Below are positions 62,195 to 64,000 of a stretch of DNA of 64,000 nt, one piece after another; the stretch's first letter is position 1; each line of letters begins with the position of its first letter. Below the pieces are notes generated by a model. The model was not told the DNA's origin, did no database searches, and worked only from the letters and a program-made list of their open reading frames with translations. A program made the position numbers and the translations under genes. This DNA is from Calliopsis andreniformis (lineage: Eukaryota; Arthropoda; Insecta; Hymenoptera; Andrenidae), in assembly GCF_051401765.1 (NCBI RefSeq), contig NW_027480429.1, positions 13,334,157-13,398,156 on the forward strand, given 5' to 3'.

Positions 62195-62977
62195 ATTGCT
62201 GCATCAGATCGAATAGTTAGGCCCTAAGAAGTGAACGCCAGAAGCATAAAAAACAATATGAATACAACAGTTTTTCCATCGTAGAAAACGAATAATTGCA
62301 ACCAGTGTGAAAGTTATGGTCATTTCTATATTCCGAGCAACCTAGGCTTCACTCTAGGGCGGTGCTCCACCATATCCAATAGCTACGGCCTTAGAAGTCA
62401 ACGCCAGAGGCATAAAATACAATATAAATACAACAGCTTTTACATCGTACAAAATGAATAATACCAAACAGTGTGAAAGTAATTGTCATTTCTACGTTCC
62501 GGGCAACCTAGGCATCACTCTAGGTCGTTATTCCACCAGATCAAATGGCTAGCGAGTTAGAATTAAACGCCAGAAGCATAGAATTCAATAAAAATACAAC
62601 AGTTTTTCCATCGTATAACAGGAATAATAGCAACCAGTGTGAATGTAATGGTCATTTCTACGTTCCGGCCAACCTAGGTTTCACTCTAGGGCGTTGCTCC
62701 ACCAGCTCGCATAGTTAGGGCCTAAGAAGTCAACGCCAGAAGCATAAAATACGATATAAATACAACAGCTTTTACATCGTATAAAACGAATAATTGCAAC
62801 CAGTGTGAAAGTTATGGTCATTTCTACGTTCCGGGCAACCTAGGCTTCAGTCTAGGGCGTTGCTCCACCAGATCAAACAGTTAGGGCCTTAGAAGTCAAC
62901 GCCCGAAGCATAAAATACGATATAAATACAACAGCTTTTCCATCGTATAAAACAAATAATTGCAACCAGTGTGAAAG

Positions 62978-63018
62978 TTATGGTCATTTCTACGTTCCGG
63001 GCAACCTAGGCTTCACTC
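62978..63018. other. Site of a 332-bp deletion in unit 3
   Basis: Left of this interval the sequence follows unit 2 at an offset of 8963, and right of it at 8631. Two monomers (about 54049-54380 of unit 2), including a GAGGC-subfamily one, are missing. The break lies in the conserved block shared by the two parent monomers: upstream markers are of the ATAAAACAAATAATTGC type and downstream ones of the CTCTATGG/CATCGAATAG type. Confidence 0.82.
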
Positions 63019-64000
63019 TATGGCGTTCTTCCACCACATCGAATAGCTACGGCCTCAGAAGTCAACGCCTGAAGCATAAAATACAATATAAATATAACAG
63101 TTTTTCCATCCTATAGAACGAATAATTGCTACCAGTGTAAAAGCTATGGTCATTTCTACGTTCCGGGCAACCTAGGCTTCACCCTACGGCGTTGTTCCAC
63201 CAGATCGAATAGTTAGGGCCTAAGAAGTGAACGCCAGAAGCATAAAATGCAATAAAAATACAACAGTTTATCCATCGTATAGCAGGAATAATTTGCAACC
63301 AGTGTGATAGTAGTGGTCATTTCTACGTTCCGGGCAACCCAGGTTTCACTCCAGGGCGTCGCTCCACCAGATCGGATAGTTACGGCCTAAGAATTCAACG
63401 CCAGAAGCATAAAATACGATAAAGATGCAACAGTTTTTCCATCGTATAAAACGAATGATTGCAACCAGTGCGAAAGTAATGATCATATCGACATTTCGGG
63501 CACCCTAGACTTAACTCTGAGGCGCTGTTCCACCAGATCCAAGAGTTAGGGCCTTAGAAGTCAACGCCAGAAGCATGAACTACAAAATAAATACAACAGC
63601 TTTTCCATCGTATAAAACGAATAATTGCGTCCAGTGTGAAAGTTATGGTCATTTCTACGTTCCGGGCTACCTAGGCTTCACTCTAGGGCGTCGCTCCGTC
63701 AGATCGAATAGCTAGAGCCTTAGAAGTCGACGCCAGAAGGATAAAATACAATATAAATATAACAGTTTTTCCACCGTATAAAACGACTAATAGCAATCAG
63801 TGTGAAGGTTATGGTCATTTCTACGTTCCGGTCTACCTAGGCTGCACTCTAGGGCGTTGCTCCACCAGATCGCATAGTTAGGGCCTGAGAAGTCAACGCC
63901 AGAAGAATAAAACACAATATATGTACAACAGTTCGTTCATCGTATAAAATGAATAATTGCTAACATTGTGAAGGTACTGGTCATTTCTACGTACCGGCAA

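Larger units (their letters stand above)
1..64000 (+). repeat. Tandem satellite array, about 166-bp monomer, whole window
   Basis: A conserved block beginning TCATTTCTACG recurs at 58, 224, 390, 556, 721, 887, 1053 and so on to the right edge, nearly always 166 bp apart. I followed it monomer by monomer to 43249 without finding any insertion larger than 28 bp. All monomers have the same orientation, and about 385 fit in the window. No gene, RNA gene or mobile element is visible. Head-to-tail monomers of this size in very long arrays are typical of eukaryotic centromeric or pericentromeric satellites. The satellite family and species are not recognised. Whether this array is the functional centromere cannot be seen from sequence alone. 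Confidence 0.98.
59394..64000 (+). repeat. Super-repeat unit 3, cut by the window edge
   Basis: The head H4 (59394-61367) matches the other heads but lacks the 8-bp deletion (full sequence near 60545-60560) and has the ancestral forms TACATTCCGAG (59668), TACGATATAAAT (59763), TCAACGCCAG (60078) and CATTAAATAC. The body follows unit 2 at an offset of 8631, with an extra dimer at 61863-62194 and a missing dimer near 63000. The match continues to the last base (64000 corresponds to 55369), so the unit extends beyond the window. Confidence 0.9.

Noticed and set aside
1..64000. CRISPR array
   Set aside because: The repeats are 166 bp, head to tail, with no unique spacers between them and no cas-like genes.
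1..64000. Telomeric sequence, because most monomers contain TTAGGG in the GTTAGGGCC stretch
   Set aside because: Only one hexamer per monomer, never in tandem, and it is part of a longer conserved stretch.
1..64000. Primate alpha satellite or a named plant satellite of similar length (such as a 166-bp Medicago repeat)
   Set aside because: Alpha satellite is 171 bp and I see no sequence likeness. For plant families only the length agrees and I cannot compare sequences here, so no name is given.
1..64000. Strict two-monomer alternation (A-B dimers) across the array
   Set aside because: TAACAGG-type and TAAAACG-type monomers do not alternate regularly, and offsets of odd monomer number (5, 19, 35, 53) are common. 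Dimer steps are clear only in the right third.

Overview
The window is one uninterrupted tandem array of a satellite DNA with a monomer of about 166 bp. All of the roughly 385 monomers lie head to tail in the same orientation. I followed one conserved anchor in every monomer (the T that opens the TCATTTCTACG block, first at position 58) from the left edge to about 43.2 kb, and through the repeated blocks after that. Spacing is 166 bp with small deviations: mostly 1 bp, one monomer type short by 8 bp, and two monomers long by 28 bp. I found no gene, tRNA, rRNA, transposon or other insertion. This points to eukaryotic heterochromatin, probably centromeric or pericentromeric. The species cannot be named from the sequence, and the length resembles several unrelated plant and animal satellites.

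Each monomer has a GC-richer half, with a conserved block and a dyad GGGCGTT...AACGCCC, and an AT-rich half with A and T runs. Seven CpG sites are typical of a monomer, and their common variants are TpG or CpA, as expected if the array is or was CpG-methylated. Short reading frames occur on both strands because the same frames recur in each monomer. They are not genes: 166 is not a multiple of three and stops recur in each monomer.

Layout. 0-2.8 kb: a pair of 8-monomer units. 2.8-5.5 kb: mosaic, including a segment also present at 26.3-28.0 kb. 5.5-8.1 kb: a second 8-monomer pair. 8.1-10.2 kb: a 6-monomer pair. 10.2-11.6 kb: a further copy of the 7.0-8.4 kb stretch. 11.6-14.2 kb: mosaic. 14.2-16.9 kb: a near-perfect third 8-monomer pair. 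16.8-23.0 kb: two copies of a 1.2-kb segment flanking older monomers. 23-42 kb: the most diverged part, with only short or decayed duplications. 42-64 kb: a recently amplified super-repeat of about 8.6-8.8 kb (52-53 monomers), present as two full units and a third cut by the window edge.

The right third shows a readable history. Copies of the unit head carry nested mutations, with the most ancestral forms on the right and the most derived on the left. Each full unit ends in a shortened copy of its own start, with whole monomers deleted. All of this fits repeated unequal exchange in whole-monomer register, and there is no sign of coding function.
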